Positions 44,899 to 54,264 of a DNA stretch of 64,000 nt are shown here, one piece after another. The notes under the pieces are model-generated. The model ran no database searches, had not been told where the DNA came from, and worked only from the letters and a program-made list of their open reading frames with translations. Position 1 is the stretch's first letter, and each line of letters begins with the position of its first letter. Location: NCBI RefSeq assembly GCF_002101585.1, contig NZ_LQOT01000033.1, forward strand, positions 38,492-102,491, read 5' to 3'. A program made the translations under genes and the position numbers. Origin of the DNA: Mycolicibacter engbaekii. GTDB lineage: Bacteria; Actinomycetota; Actinomycetes; Mycobacteriales; Mycobacteriaceae.

Positions 44899-45822
44899 TC
44901 AGAACTCGGGCAGCCCGTCCAGATCTGCGGGGGACTTGACGGCGTGCGTCGGCGTCCCCCGAAGTTCGCGCTTCGCGATGCCGGCAAGGGTGCCGGCGGG
45001 CGGGAACTCCACGATTGCCGTGACCTCACGGGCGCGGAGCGTTTCGGTGCACAGGTCCCAGCGCACCGGGCGGGTCAGCTGGGCGACCAGGTAGTCCAGC
45101 GCCTGGGCCGCGGACGCCACCGGCTGCCCGTCGCGGTTGGACAGCAGGGTGGCGGTGGGTTCGGAGACGCCGGCCGCCTTGACCTGCTCGACGGCGGCGG
45201 CGTAGGCCTCCAGGGCCGGAGCCATGTACTGGGTGTGGAAGGCGCCGGCGGTGGCCAGCTTGCGGACCCGGGCCTTGGCGGGCGGGTCTTCGGCGAGCTT
45301 GTCCAGCGCGGGCAGCGGGCCCGCCGCCACGATCTGCCCGACGGCGTTGCGGTTGGCCGGGGTGAGGTCGAGCTGCTCGAGGCGCGTCAGCACCTCGGCC
45401 TCGTCGCCACCGAGCACCGCGGCCATGCCGGTCGGCTCCAGGGCGCAGGCCTTGGCCATCTCGCGGCCGCGGGTGGCGGCCAGCATGACGGCGTCGTCGG
45501 GGGAGATGACGCCGGCGATGGCGTAGGCGGCGATCTCACCGACCGAGTGGCCGGCCACGATGACATCGCTGCCGACGGGCCGGCGCTTGGTCAGCTCCGC
45601 GTGGGCCAGCAGCGTCGCCGCCACCACCAGCGGCTGGGTGACCGCCGTGTCGGTGATCTCCTCGGCGGTTGCGGTGGTGCCGAGGGCGACCAAGTCCAGA
45701 TCGCTGATCTGCGACCAGGCGGCCAACTGCGCGCGGGCAGCGTCAGCACCGGGCCCCTCGAGCCACGGCGACAGCATGCCGGGGGTCTGAGATCCCTGTC
45801 CGGGAGCGAGCAACGCAATCAC
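44899..45822 (-). CDS. fabD: Malonyl-CoA:ACP transacylase FabD
   Basis: This protein has 307 residues from GTG at 45822. The acyl-enzyme Ser is in AGHSVGE (S93) and the catalytic His in AGAFHTQYM (H196). APGQGSQ at the start is the usual oxyanion-loop motif. FabD transfers malonate from CoA to AcpM to feed FAS-II. It is the first gene of the five-gene fabD-accD6 cluster; its 172-bp upstream gap holds a repeated element that may bind MabR. No strong Shine-Dalgarno is visible. Confidence 0.96.
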   Translation of the reverse strand: MIALLAPGQGSQTPGMLSPWLEGPGADAARAQLAAWSQISDLDLVALGTTATAEEITDTAVTQPLVVAATLLAHAELTKRRPVGSDVIVAGHSVGEIAAYAIAGVISPDDAVMLAATRGREMAKACALEPTGMAAVLGGDEAEVLTRLEQLDLTPANRNAVGQIVAAGPLPALDKLAEDPPAKARVRKLATAGAFHTQYMAPALEAYAAAVEQVKAAGVSEPTATLLSNRDGQPVASAAQALDYLVAQLTRPVRWDLCTETLRAREVTAIVEFPPAGTLAGIAKRELRGTPTHAVKSPADLDGLPEF

Positions 45823-45832
45823 ATCTTTAAGA

Positions 45833-45881
45833 GAACATTGTGAAGCGCTGTTTGCAGGATGTCCTAGATTATGAACATTGT
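45833..45881. promoter_or_regulatory. Paired 9-bp repeats in the fabD promoter, candidate MabR sites
   Basis: GAACATTGT occurs at 45833-45841 and again, in the same orientation, at 45873-45881, exactly 40 bp apart (about four helical turns). This stretch is the most AT-rich part of the mabR-fabD gap. MabR is known to act at the fabD promoter; that these repeats are its sites is inference. Confidence 0.4.
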
Positions 45882-45994
45882 CTTATGTTTTTGTGGAGAC
45901 CCTACAAAACTGCCGGTTGCTGCGATGTCATCGATACCGAAATGCGACAACGGGGTCCGCTGTGGCGCCGCTGCCGGTGCCCCGGGCGGCCAGA

Positions 45995-47329
45995 TCACGC
46001 CTGCGGGCCGGCCTGGGCGGGTTCGGCAGGGTCGGTGCCGGACGCCCGATCGGGGGAGTAAGGCGTGGCGGCGCTGCTGAAGCTGGCATGCTGCGCCTGA
46101 TTCGCCAGCCGCCCCACGGTGGCGGCGACCCGCAGCACGTAGGCATCGCGCGGTACGGCCGGGTCGCGTCCGGTGAAGTCCGCGATTCGCTTGAGCCGGT
46201 AGCGGACCGTGTTTGGATGAACGAACAACTTCCGGGCGCAGGCCTCGACCGCGCCGCCGCAGTCCAAAAAGGCGTCCAGCGTCTCGGTGAGCGTCGGCCC
46301 GGCCTCGGCCAGCGGCCGCATCACATCGGTGTGCAGCGCCGCGATCGCCGACGGGTCGCCGATCAGGGCGCGCTCGGGAAGCAGTTCACGCGCCAGCACC
46401 GGCCGGGGTGCCCCGGTCCAGCCCACGACGGCGTTCATTCCCGAAATCGCCTCCGTGGCGCTGTGGTAGGCGGCGGTCAGCGACGGTGCGGTGGGGCCGA
46501 TCACCACTGGGCCGTCGGAGAAGGCGCCGAGCAGGTCGGCGAAGAACTTCTGGGTGGGCGACAGCGGACCCGACACGATGGCCACCAGCCAGGTGCCGTG
46601 CACATCGGTCAGGGCGGCGCGGCCATGGCGGCCGGCGATGTCGCGGATGTCCTGGCTGGCCTGCTGTCCGGCGAAGCCGTCCGGGCCGGGCGGTGCGGTG
46701 CCCACCACGACCGTCGCCGGAGCGGTGGTGTCCCAGTTCAGCGCGGCGGCGCGGCTCAACAACTCCGGTCCGGTGTCGCCGCGCACGACGGCGTCCACCA
46801 CGCTGGCCTCCATCCGGGAGTCCCAGGTGCCCCGGGCCTCGGCCGCGTCGGCGTAGGCCGAGGCCGCGGTGAAGGCCAGGTCGCGGCTGTATTTGAGGAT
46901 GCCCACGGTCAGGGCTGTCACCTGTTCCTCGGAGCGCGCCAGCAGCGGCACCACCTCTTCGAAGAACTCCATGGTGACCCGCACCATGTCCACGGTGTGC
47001 CGCAGCGCGATGTGGCGCGTCAGGTCCTGGGGCACCAACTCGAACGCCTGGGCGGTATGGCTGACATTGCCGTGCGGGTCGCGCATCCACTCGGCGAAGT
47101 TGACCACCGCGGTCTGCACCACCAGGGCCACGCTGGCGCGTTGGGCCGCCTCCAACTCCGCGAAGAACGGCAGCCGCTCGCCCATCATGGACACCGCCTC
47201 GGTGGCCAGCCGGCCGGAGTAGTGCTTGAGGCGGCGCAGCAGCGTGTCCGGGACGGCGCTCAGCTGATCCAGGGTGGAGCGTGGCAGGGCCGGGGCGCCC
47301 GGACCGGCCGCAGTGGCGTTGTCAACCAT
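45995..47329 (-). CDS. mabR: MabR, PucR-type regulator of mycolic acid biosynthesis genes
   Basis: This protein has 444 residues. The N-terminal two thirds form a helical and GGDEF-like sensory region. The C-terminal helix-turn-helix is PucR type: LTETLDAFLDCGGAVEACARKLFVHPNTVRYRLKRIADFTG, at about residues 366-406. The tail of about 35 residues is disordered. It lies between aceE and fabD exactly as Rv2242 does in M. tuberculosis; Rv2242 has been described as MabR, a regulator of the fabD-accD6 operon. Its stop is 172 bases from the fabD start. Confidence 0.9.
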   Translation of the reverse strand: MVDNATAAGPGAPALPRSTLDQLSAVPDTLLRRLKHYSGRLATEAVSMMGERLPFFAELEAAQRASVALVVQTAVVNFAEWMRDPHGNVSHTAQAFELVPQDLTRHIALRHTVDMVRVTMEFFEEVVPLLARSEEQVTALTVGILKYSRDLAFTAASAYADAAEARGTWDSRMEASVVDAVVRGDTGPELLSRAAALNWDTTAPATVVVGTAPPGPDGFAGQQASQDIRDIAGRHGRAALTDVHGTWLVAIVSGPLSPTQKFFADLLGAFSDGPVVIGPTAPSLTAAYHSATEAISGMNAVVGWTGAPRPVLARELLPERALIGDPSAIAALHTDVMRPLAEAGPTLTETLDAFLDCGGAVEACARKLFVHPNTVRYRLKRIADFTGRDPAVPRDAYVLRVAATVGRLANQAQHASFSSAATPYSPDRASGTDPAEPAQAGPQA

Positions 47330-47374
47330 CCCTAAAAGCTACGCCTGTTTTCTGGCTACTTTCGACAACAGGTG

Positions 47375-50164
47375 TCAGGCGACCCCGGGATCCGACGTCT
47401 GCTCCGGGGCGGCCAGCACGTCGTCGATCTGATAGCGCTCGGCAGCGGTGACCGCGACGGAGGCGTCGATGGCGCCGTCGCGGGCCAGCGCGGCCAGCAC
47501 CGCCACCACCACCGACTCGGCGTCGGTGTTGAAGTAGCGGCGCGCCGCCGGCCGGGTGTCGGAGAACCCGAACCCGTCGGTGCCCAGGGTGACGTAGGTA
47601 CCCGGCACCCACGGCCGGATCTGCTCGGGCACCGCACGCATCCAGTCCGACACCGCCACCACCGGGCCGGTGGCCTCGGCCAGCGCCTGCGTCACGTAGG
47701 CGACCCCGGCCGGACGATCCGGATGACGCAGCCGCTCGCGTTCGAGCGCCACGCCGTCGCGGTTGAGTTCGCCCCAGCTGGTCACCGACCAGACGTCGGC
47801 GGCCACATCCCAGTCGGCGGCCAGCAGGTCGGCGGCGCGCAGCGCCTCGGGCACCGCCACCCCCGATGCCAGGATCTGCGCGGTGTTCGACCGGGCTTCG
47901 CCGGCCGCCCGGAAGCGGTAGATGCCGCGCAGCAGGCCCTCGGGGTCGAAACCCTCGGGCTCTGAGGGCTGCACGTAGGGCTCGTTGTAGAGCGTCACGT
48001 AGAAGTAGACGTTCTCCGGGTCCTCCCCGTACATCCGCTGCAGGCCGCTTTCGACGATGTGGGCGACCTCGTAGGCGAACGCCGGATCGTAGGAGACCAC
48101 CGCCGGATTGGTGCTGGCCAGCAACAGCGAATGGCCGTCGGCGTGCTGCAGTCCCTCACCGGTCAGCGTGGTGCGCCCCGCGGTGGCTCCCAGGACGAAG
48201 CCGCGCGCCATCTGATCGGCCGCTGCCCACAACCCGTCGCCGGTGCGCTGGAAGCCGAACATCGAATAGAAGATGTAGATCGGCACCATCGGCTCGCCGT
48301 GGGTGGCGTAGGACGTCCCGACCGCGGTGAACGAGGCCGTCGAACCGGCCTCGTTGATGCCCTCGTGCAGGATCTGGCCGACTTCGCTTTCCTTGTAGGC
48401 CAGCATCAGGTCGGCATCCACCGAGGTGTACAGCTGGCCGTTGCGGTTGTAGATCTTCAGGCTGGGGAACCAGGAGTCCATCCCGAACGTGCGCGCCTCG
48501 TCGGGGATGATCGGCACCAGGCGCGGACCTAACTGCTTGTCCCGCAACAACTCTTTGAACACCCGCACGGCCGCCATGGTGGTGGCGACCTCCTGGTTGC
48601 CCGATCCCTTCTTGACCGCGGCATAGGTCTTCGATTCCGGCAGCGGCAACGGCCGGGATTCGGTGCGGCGGTGCGGCAGGAAGCCGCCCAGCGCGCGCCG
48701 CCGCTCCACCAGGTAGCGGATCTCGGGTGCCTGCTCGCCCGGGTGGTAATACGGCGGCAGGTACGGGTCCGACTCCAGTTCGGAGTCCGGGATCGGAATC
48801 CGCATCTCGTCGCGGAAGTCCTTGAGGTCCTGGAGCCGGAACTTCTTCATCTGGTGGGTGGCATTACGGCCGGCGAAGTAGCTGCCCAGGCTGTAGCCCT
48901 TGATGGTCTTGGCCAGGATGACCGTCGGCTGGCCCTTGTGCTCGATGGCCGCGCGGTAGGCGGCGTGCACCTTGCGGTAGTCATGCCCGCCCCGCTTGAG
49001 ATGCCAGATTTCCTGATCGGACAGGTTCTCGACCAGTGCCTTGGTCCGGGGGTCGCGGCCGAAGAAGTGTTCGCGCACATAGCCGCCGTCGTTGGCCTTG
49101 TAGGTCTGATAGTCCCCGTCGGGAGTGACGTTCATCAGGTTCACCAGGGCCCCGTCCCGGTCGGCGTGCAGCAGGGCATCCCATTCGCGGCCCCACACCA
49201 CCTTGATGACGTTCCAGCCCGCGCCGCGGAAGAACGACTCCAGCTCCTGAATGATCTTGCCGTTGCCGCGCACCGGGCCGTCCAGGCGCTGCAGGTTGCA
49301 GTTGACCACGAACGTCAGATTGTCCAGGCCTTCCAGCGCCCCGACGTGCAGCAGCCCACGGCTTTCCGGCTCGTCCATCTCGCCGTCGCCCAAAAAGCAC
49401 CACACGTGCTGGTCGGAGGTGTCGCGGATTCCGCGGTCGTGCAGGTAGTGGTTGAACCGCGCCTGGTAGATGGCGTTCATCGGGCCCAGCCCCATCGACA
49501 CCGTGGGGAACTCCCAGAAGTCCGGCATCAGCCGCGGGTGCGGGTAGGACGGCAGGCCGCCGCCCGGATGGCTGTGCTCCTGGCGGAAACCGTCGAGGTC
49601 GTGCGTGCTCAGCCGGCCTTCCAGGAAGGCGCGGGCGTAGATGCCGGGGGAGGCGTGGCCCTGGATGAACACCTGATCGCCACCGCCGGGGTGGTTCTTG
49701 CCGCGGAAGAAGTGGTTGAACCCGACCTCATAGAGCGTCGAGGACGACGCGTAGGTCGAGATATGCCCGCCGACTCCCACCCCGGGGCGCTGGGCGCGAT
49801 GCACCATCACCGCGGCGTTCCAGCGGATCCAGCTGCGGTAGCGGCGCTCGGTCTCCTCGTCGCCGGGGAACCAGGGTTCCAGTTCCGTCGGGATGGTGTT
49901 GACGTAGTCGGTGGAGGTGAGCGCCGGGATCGCCACCCGCTGCTCGCCGGCGCGCTCGAGCAACCGCAACATCAGGTAGCGGGCGCGGGCCGGCCCGGAG
50001 CGGGCCAGCAGCTCGTCGAAGGACTCCAGCCATTCGGAGGTCTCGTCGGGGTCGATGTCGGGAAGGTAGGAGGCCACCCCTTCGCGGATCACCCGGACCC
50101 GGTCGGAATCTCCTGTGTTGCTTGGCTTTTTGGCCAGATCCTGATGTTGGGCCTCAGTGGTCAA
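47375..50164 (-). CDS. aceE: Pyruvate dehydrogenase E1 component, homodimeric type
   Basis: This protein has 929 residues from TTG at 50164, with AAGGAG seven bases upstream; this matches the known N terminus (TTE..HDLA in M. tuberculosis). A second TTG at 50191, preceded by GGGAGG, would add nine residues. The thiamine-diphosphate motif is [10 protein letters not shown] to [50 protein letters not shown] and [15 protein letters not shown] are E1 landmarks. The enzyme decarboxylates pyruvate and acetylates the E2 lipoyl group, giving the acetyl-CoA that AccD6 and FAS-II use. It lies upstream of mabR, 45 bases away on the same strand. Confidence 0.97.
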   Translation of the reverse strand: MTTEAQHQDLAKKPSNTGDSDRVRVIREGVASYLPDIDPDETSEWLESFDELLARSGPARARYLMLRLLERAGEQRVAIPALTSTDYVNTIPTELEPWFPGDEETERRYRSWIRWNAAVMVHRAQRPGVGVGGHISTYASSSTLYEVGFNHFFRGKNHPGGGDQVFIQGHASPGIYARAFLEGRLSTHDLDGFRQEHSHPGGGLPSYPHPRLMPDFWEFPTVSMGLGPMNAIYQARFNHYLHDRGIRDTSDQHVWCFLGDGEMDEPESRGLLHVGALEGLDNLTFVVNCNLQRLDGPVRGNGKIIQELESFFRGAGWNVIKVVWGREWDALLHADRDGALVNLMNVTPDGDYQTYKANDGGYVREHFFGRDPRTKALVENLSDQEIWHLKRGGHDYRKVHAAYRAAIEHKGQPTVILAKTIKGYSLGSYFAGRNATHQMKKFRLQDLKDFRDEMRIPIPDSELESDPYLPPYYHPGEQAPEIRYLVERRRALGGFLPHRRTESRPLPLPESKTYAAVKKGSGNQEVATTMAAVRVFKELLRDKQLGPRLVPIIPDEARTFGMDSWFPSLKIYNRNGQLYTSVDADLMLAYKESEVGQILHEGINEAGSTASFTAVGTSYATHGEPMVPIYIFYSMFGFQRTGDGLWAAADQMARGFVLGATAGRTTLTGEGLQHADGHSLLLASTNPAVVSYDPAFAYEVAHIVESGLQRMYGEDPENVYFYVTLYNEPYVQPSEPEGFDPEGLLRGIYRFRAAGEARSNTAQILASGVAVPEALRAADLLAADWDVAADVWSVTSWGELNRDGVALERERLRHPDRPAGVAYVTQALAEATGPVVAVSDWMRAVPEQIRPWVPGTYVTLGTDGFGFSDTRPAARRYFNTDAESVVVAVLAALARDGAIDASVAVTAAERYQIDDVLAAPEQTSDPGVA

Positions 50165-50330
50165 CGCATTGCTCCTTGGTTCGGAGGTCAAGATGTGCCT
50201 CCCGGCTTGTGGCCAGGACGGGCACCGACCGATCGAATTGCCGGTCCGGTCTTTTCTATCCTGCCCCACCTGGCGCGCGGGCGGCGGAGGGTGAGTGCCC
50301 GTCGGGTGGGCTGATATCGGTCTGATTGCG

Positions 50331-50345
50331 GTTACGCGGTAACGT
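50331..50345 (+). promoter_or_regulatory. GTTAC-GCG-GTAAC palindrome overlapping a -10 box
   Basis: A perfect inverted repeat (5-bp arms, 50331-50343) overlaps TAACGT (50340-50345), which lies eight bases before the GTG of the lipoprotein gene. The layout suggests a leaderless promoter with an operator across its -10 region, in the shared aceE/lipoprotein intergenic gap. Confidence 0.4.
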
Positions 50346-50353
50346 TTGAAGTT

Positions 50354-50941
50354 GTGCTTACCCGATGGCGGATTGCCTCGCGCGCCCAGGCGCGGCGACA
50401 CGCTCGGATAGGCGCGTCGGTCGCCGGTTTCGCCGCGGCGCTGGCGATGGGCGTCGTGGGCTGTACCAACATCATCGGGGGCACCCCGCAGGCCGACACC
50501 GCCGAGGCTCCGGCCTACCGCTCCTCGGTGTCGGCGTCGGTTTCGGCCTCGGAAGCCACCTCCAGCCTGCGCGAGACCCAGCGTCAGCAGTCGATGACCA
50601 CCCAGGCGGTCCGCGGCGCGTGCGGCCGGTTCGCCTCCAGCAGCAGTGACGCTGTTGACGTGGTGAACAAGTACGTGGAGGCGTTCAACAACGGCGGCGA
50701 CATCTCCGGGACCGCCGGGCCGGCGGTGGAGGCCCTCAATCGCAGTGCCGATGAAGTCATTGCGGCCATCAACGAGAAGCTGTCGAAGGAGCTGACCGAC
50801 GCTTTCACCACTTATGCCGAGGCGGCGCGCGGAGTCGCCACTGCGATTTCGTCAAAGGCGCCGGTCGCGGTTTACAACGCCCGTAAAGATGAACTCAATC
50901 GGGCCCGGGACAGGGGGATGCAGCTGTGCAAAGCCTTCTGA
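50354..50941 (+). CDS. Putative lipoprotein, conserved mycobacterial hypothetical
   Basis: This protein has 195 residues from GTG at 50354. The N terminus is Arg-rich, then a hydrophobic core ([13 protein letters not shown]) ends in a lipobox-like MGVVGC at C37, so the mature protein is likely a membrane-anchored lipoprotein. The rest is helical and Ala/Ser rich, with Cys in RGACGRF and MQLCKAF that could pair. By gene order it corresponds to Rv2240c. It has no known function. It is divergent from aceE; promoter and GTG suggest a leaderless transcript. Confidence 0.8.
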   Translation: MLTRWRIASRAQARRHARIGASVAGFAAALAMGVVGCTNIIGGTPQADTAEAPAYRSSVSASVSASEATSSLRETQRQQSMTTQAVRGACGRFASSSSDAVDVVNKYVEAFNNGGDISGTAGPAVEALNRSADEVIAAINEKLSKELTDAFTTYAEAARGVATAISSKAPVAVYNARKDELNRARDRGMQLCKAF

Positions 50942-51049
50942 GCCCATCCGGACCCGGATAACCGGGGGATTCGCCCCCAATTAACTCACACAACTGTGCA
51001 ACGATGATTCACAATTCATGGCGCGTTGACGACGGAAGGAGGTCGCACG

Positions 51050-51472
51050 GTGGTCGCGGCGGATAACGCCCCGAACTTCGCCCGCAAATTGGGCATTGAG
51101 AGCGAGCAGCTGGTCCAGGAGTTCGGCTGGGATGAGGACGCCGACGACGACATCCGTGCCGACGTCGAAGAGGCCTGCGGCAGCGAGCTGCTCGACGAAG
51201 ACACCGACGAGGTGGTCGACGTGGTGCTGCTGTGGTGGCGTGACGGTGACGGCGATCTGGTCGACACCTTGATGGATGCCATCACTGCGCTGGCCGATGA
51301 CGGGGTGATCTGGGTGCTGACACCCAAGACCGGCCGCTCGGGCCATGTGCAGCCCGCGGAGATCGCCGAAGCGGCGCCCACGGCCGGCCTGATGCCCACG
51401 TCGTCGGTCAACCTGGGGGACTGGAGTGCCAGTCGCCTGGTCCAGCCCAAGTCCCGGGCAGGCAAGCGCTGA
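51050..51472 (+). CDS. DUF3052 family protein
   Basis: This protein has 140 residues from GTG at 51050, chosen for GGAGG eight bases upstream; a TTG at 51026 is in frame but would place that ribosome site inside the gene. It contains ARKLGIESEQLVQEFGWDEDADD and LWWRDGDGDLVDTLMDA, typical of actinobacterial DUF3052 (Rv2239c by gene order). It is acidic, cytoplasmic and of unknown function. Its stop overlaps the ahpE start (TGATG), so the two are translationally coupled. Confidence 0.88.
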   Translation: MVAADNAPNFARKLGIESEQLVQEFGWDEDADDDIRADVEEACGSELLDEDTDEVVDVVLLWWRDGDGDLVDTLMDAITALADDGVIWVLTPKTGRSGHVQPAEIAEAAPTAGLMPTSSVNLGDWSASRLVQPKSRAGKR

Positions 51473-51933
51473 TGCTGCCGGTCGGTGCGCAAGCCCCGGA
51501 CTTCACCCTCAAGGATCAGAATCAGCAGCAGGTGAGCCTGAGCGGATTCCGGGGCGAGAAAAACGTCCTGGTGGTGTTCTTCCCGCTGGCGTTCACCGGT
51601 ATCTGCCAGGGCGAGCTGGATCAGCTGCGCGATCAGCTGCCCAGCTATGTCAACGACGACAGCGTGGCGCTGGCGATCTCGGTCGGCCCGCCGCCCACCC
51701 ACAAGATCTGGGCGACCCAGAGCGGGTTCCTGTTCCCGGTGCTGTCGGATTTCTGGCCGCACGGCGCCGTGAGCCAGGCCTACGGGGTGTTCAACGCCGA
51801 CACCGGCTTTCCCAACCGGGGCACGTTCGTCATCGACAAGTCCGGCATCATCCGCTTCGCCGAGATGAAGCAACCCGGGGAGGCTCGAGACCAGCAACTG
51901 TGGCTCGACGCCCTGGGGGCGCTCAAGGAGTAG
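51472..51933 (+). CDS. ahpE: One-Cys peroxiredoxin AhpE
   Basis: This 153-residue protein has peroxidatic Cys45 in FPLAFTGICQGEL, the only Cys in the protein, as expected of the one-Cys AhpE type. APDFTLKDQNQQQVSL and FPNRGTFVIDKSGIIRF are peroxiredoxin signatures. AhpE reduces organic peroxides and peroxynitrite and is regenerated by mycothiol/mycoredoxin. It is coupled to the DUF3052 gene and is the last backbone gene before the tRNA and the accessory region. Confidence 0.95.
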   Translation: MLPVGAQAPDFTLKDQNQQQVSLSGFRGEKNVLVVFFPLAFTGICQGELDQLRDQLPSYVNDDSVALAISVGPPPTHKIWATQSGFLFPVLSDFWPHGAVSQAYGVFNADTGFPNRGTFVIDKSGIIRFAEMKQPGEARDQQLWLDALGALKE

Positions 51934-51965
51934 CCCACACCGCTCGTCGCCGGTCGGGGGGCGTT

Positions 51966-51995
51966 TTGGGTCTGCGGTACCGATCCGGGTAACCT
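51966..51995 (+). promoter_or_regulatory. Candidate tRNA-Val promoter
   Basis: TTGGGT and TAACCT are spaced by 18 bases. The -10 box ends 11 bases before the mature tRNA 5' end, giving a short 5' leader. Confidence 0.5.
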
Positions 51996-52006
51996 GCCCG
52001 AGGCAG

Positions 52007-52081
52007 GGGCGCGTAGCTCAGTGGTAGAGCTCTGGTTTTACACACCAGCGGTCGGCGGTTCGATACCGTCCGCGCCCACCA
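52007..52081 (+). tRNA. tRNA-Val (anticodon TAC)
   Basis: The full cloverleaf folds: acceptor stem GGGCGCG/CGCGCCC, D arm GCTC/GAGC, anticodon stem CTGGT/ACCAG with loop TTTACAC (anticodon TAC), and T arm GGCGG/CCGTC with TTCGATA loop. A genomically encoded ACCA end is present. It marks the edge between conserved backbone and accessory DNA. Confidence 0.96.
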
Positions 52082-52148
52082 TTAAAAGTCCTGTTCAATC
52101 CTTGCGTTTCCGAACTTGAAGGCGATTCTAAGAACCCCCTCTTCGCGA

Positions 52149-52420
52149 CAGGTAGCCGACCGCGCGGCGCATCACCTCGGCTTCCTGCTCGAGGAGGTTG
52201 ATCCGCTTGTGTGCCTCGCGCGGCTGCACCGACAGATCACTGTCGACAGATGCAGACCCAGGCCGGTTGACACCCTCGTCTCGGTCGGCGATCTTGAGCC
52301 AGCGATGCAGGCAGGCCTTGGAGATCCCGAAGTCTTACGCGATCTGGCGCAACGGGGCCTGTCCTTGCGGGCCACTGCGATCACGTCGGCACGGAACTCG
52401 GCAGGAAACGGCCTCGGCAC
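52149..52420 (-). pseudogene. IS3-family orfA remnant, frameshifted
   Basis: Starting at GTG (52420), the first 19 or so codons match the intact orfA at 63049. A 1-base deletion follows in the AAGGACAGGCCCCG region, and AAA of the intact copy is TAA here (GCG TAA GAC). The homology ends in GGCTACCTGTC, short of the orfA stop. It is not translatable as a transposase subunit. Confidence 0.8.
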
Positions 52421-52488
52421 GACATTGATCCTTCCAGCAAGGACGAATCCTCACAGTTCAAGAAGTCAACCAAACCGGGGGCAGTCCC
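52149..52488 (-). mobile_element. Truncated, degenerate IS3-type element (left copy)
   Basis: The minus strand is closely related to 62982-63320 on the plus strand, including the outer end GGGACTGCCCCCGGTTTGG and the orfA region. Similarity stops abruptly near 52149 within the end of orfA, so orfB and the inner end are missing. It lies 68 bases after the tRNA-Val. Confidence 0.8.
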
Positions 52489-52700
52489 GTTCGTCACCAG
52501 CGCCAGGGCTGCGGCGGCGTTACCCCAGAGCAGGCCCGCGGCCACCTCAGCGATCGAATTCAGCGCGATGTGCACTGAGGTCAACCTATCGATGACGCGG
52601 CCGGCGACGAGCCCCGCAGTCTTTGCCGGCGTGGAGTCCGGGCATTCGAGGGCTGTGGGGGTGGGTAGGTGAAGTCTGATCCGCCCCGATAGTGGACCTT
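52489..52700 (-). pseudogene. Gene fragment cut by the IS3 remnant, possibly FhuF-like
   Basis: An open minus-strand frame reads STPAKTAGLVAGRVIDRL, then TSVHIALNSIAEVAAG and LLWGNAAAALALVTNG, before entering the IS end. The LLWGNAAAAL segment recalls the C-terminal region of (2Fe-2S) FhuF-type ferric reductases, but the match is short and from memory. No proper start is visible; it looks like the remnant of a gene disrupted by the insertion. Confidence 0.3.
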
Positions 52701-52792
52701 GCGTAATTCACGGCGGTCAGGTCGGGTAGCAGGCCGCCTGTCACCCAGCATCCTAAAGTGACCGCCCAAAAGCGTTTCGCGAGTTCGTATTC

Positions 52793-52800
52793 CAATGAGG
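52793..52800 (+). repeat. Target-site duplication of the IS256-family element, left copy
   Basis: CAATGAGG occurs here and identically at 54218-54225, directly flanking the element. An 8-bp duplication is typical of the IS256 family. Confidence 0.85.
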
Positions 52801-54217
52801 GGTCAAGTCCCGGGAAGTGGTGTAGTGCTGCGTGATCCGGTGTGTTAAGCGGTGAGTGCGGGCATGTCGTCGGCTCCTATTTCGGGGTTGTCGTTGGTGA
52901 TGGTGGTTAGGCGGCAGCGGGCCAGGATGTCGAGGCCGAGGTAGCGGCGGCCTTCGGCCCATTCATCGTTCTGTTCGGCCAAGACGGCGCCGACGAGGCG
53001 GACGATGGCGTCGCGGTTGGGGAAGATGCCGACCGCATCGGTGCGGCGGCGGATCTCTTTGTTGAGTCGTTCTGCGGGGTTGTTGGACCAGATCTGGGTC
53101 CAGATGTCTTTGGGGAATGCGGTGAAGGCCAGGATGTCTTCGCGTGCAGCGGCCAGGTGTTCGGCCACGGCGGGCAGTTTGTCGGTGACGTAGTCGATGA
53201 GCCGGTCGAACTGCGCGGCCACCGCGGGTGCGTCCGGTGGGTCATAGACGCTGTGCAGCATGGCTTTGACCGCTGGCCACATGCTCTTGGGGCAGATGCT
53301 CATCAGGTTGGCCGCGTAGTGGGTACGACACCGCTGCCAGGCCGCTCCGGGCAGATTGGCCGCGATGGCCTCGCGTAGCCCGGCGTGGGCGTCGCTGGTG
53401 ACCAGTCGTACGCCGGCCAGTCCGCGGGCGACCAGGTCGGCGAAGAACTCGTTCCAGGCGGGGCCGGTCTCGCTGGTGACCACGCGCATGCCCAGGACTT
53501 CGCGGTGTCCGTCACCGTTGACTCCAGTGGCCAAAAGCACCACCGCGTTGACGACCCGGCCGCCTTCGCGCACCTTCATCGTCAACGCATCAGCGGCGAC
53601 GAAGGTGAACGGGCCGGCCTGATCAAGTGGGCGGTGGCGGAACTGCTCGACGTGTTCGTCGAGGTCGGTGGCCATGCGGCTGACCTGCGATTTGCTCAGC
53701 GAATCGATGCCCAGCGTCTTGACCAGCTTGTCCATCCGCCGCGTGCTCACCCCGGCCAGATAGCAGTCGGCGACCACGGTGATCAACGCCGACTCGGCCC
53801 GCTTGCGTCGCTCCAACAGCCAGTCGGGAAAGTAGGTTCCCTTGCGCAGCTTGGGAACCGCGACATCGATGGTCCCGACCCGGGTGTCCAGGCCGCGGTG
53901 GCGGTACCCGTTGCGCTGGGCACGGCGTCCCGGTGTGGGCTGGCCCCATTCAGCGCCCACCACGGCATCAGCATCCGCCGACAGCAGGGCGTTGATCACG
54001 GTCTGCAGCAGCGAGCGCATCAGATCCGGTGATGCTTCTGACAGGGCCTCGCCAAGAAGACCCGCAGGGTCGACAATGTGGGGTGCGGTCATCGTGATGC
54101 TCCTCGAGGATTCTGTGGAAGGTTGACTCGAAGGATCACGCGGTGGCCGCTTTACGTCCATCACCAACACGATGACGAACCCAGCAACCGCGCTACACCA
54201 CTATGCGGGACTCAACT
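52801..54217 (-). mobile_element. Complete IS256-family insertion sequence, 1417 bp
   Basis: Terminal inverted repeats of 25 bp match at 19 positions, including AGTCCCG and AGTGGTGTAG on each end. The element is flanked by perfect 8-bp CAATGAGG duplications and carries one full-length transposase gene. All these features point to an intact and fairly recent insertion. Confidence 0.88.
52845..54092 (-). CDS. IS256-family (mutator-type) transposase
   Basis: This protein has 415 residues from ATG at 54092, with GAGGAG eight or nine bases upstream. Family markers: [34 protein letters not shown] near the N terminus, [17 protein letters not shown] (first catalytic Asp region), [16 protein letters not shown] (second Asp), [13 protein letters not shown], and [23 protein letters not shown] (catalytic Glu region). 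It resembles the IS1081-type mycobacterial subgroup. No frameshift is seen, so it is potentially active. Confidence 0.93.
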   Translation of the reverse strand: MTAPHIVDPAGLLGEALSEASPDLMRSLLQTVINALLSADADAVVGAEWGQPTPGRRAQRNGYRHRGLDTRVGTIDVAVPKLRKGTYFPDWLLERRKRAESALITVVADCYLAGVSTRRMDKLVKTLGIDSLSKSQVSRMATDLDEHVEQFRHRPLDQAGPFTFVAADALTMKVREGGRVVNAVVLLATGVNGDGHREVLGMRVVTSETGPAWNEFFADLVARGLAGVRLVTSDAHAGLREAIAANLPGAAWQRCRTHYAANLMSICPKSMWPAVKAMLHSVYDPPDAPAVAAQFDRLIDYVTDKLPAVAEHLAAAREDILAFTAFPKDIWTQIWSNNPAERLNKEIRRRTDAVGIFPNRDAIVRLVGAVLAEQNDEWAEGRRYLGLDILARCRLTTITNDNPEIGADDMPALTA

Positions 54218-54225
54218 CAATGAGG
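54218..54225 (+). repeat. Target-site duplication of the IS256-family element, right copy
   Basis: CAATGAGG is identical to 52793-52800. Removing the element and one copy would rejoin the flanks. Confidence 0.85.
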
Positions 54226-54264
54226 ACACCGCAACGCGCGGCCCCGTTGTGTCCAGCGGTCGCG

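Noticed and set aside
45840..46080. Short plus-strand frames in the fabD promoter region
   Set aside because: They start in the regulatory gap and run antisense into mabR; there is no ribosome site and no conserved motif.
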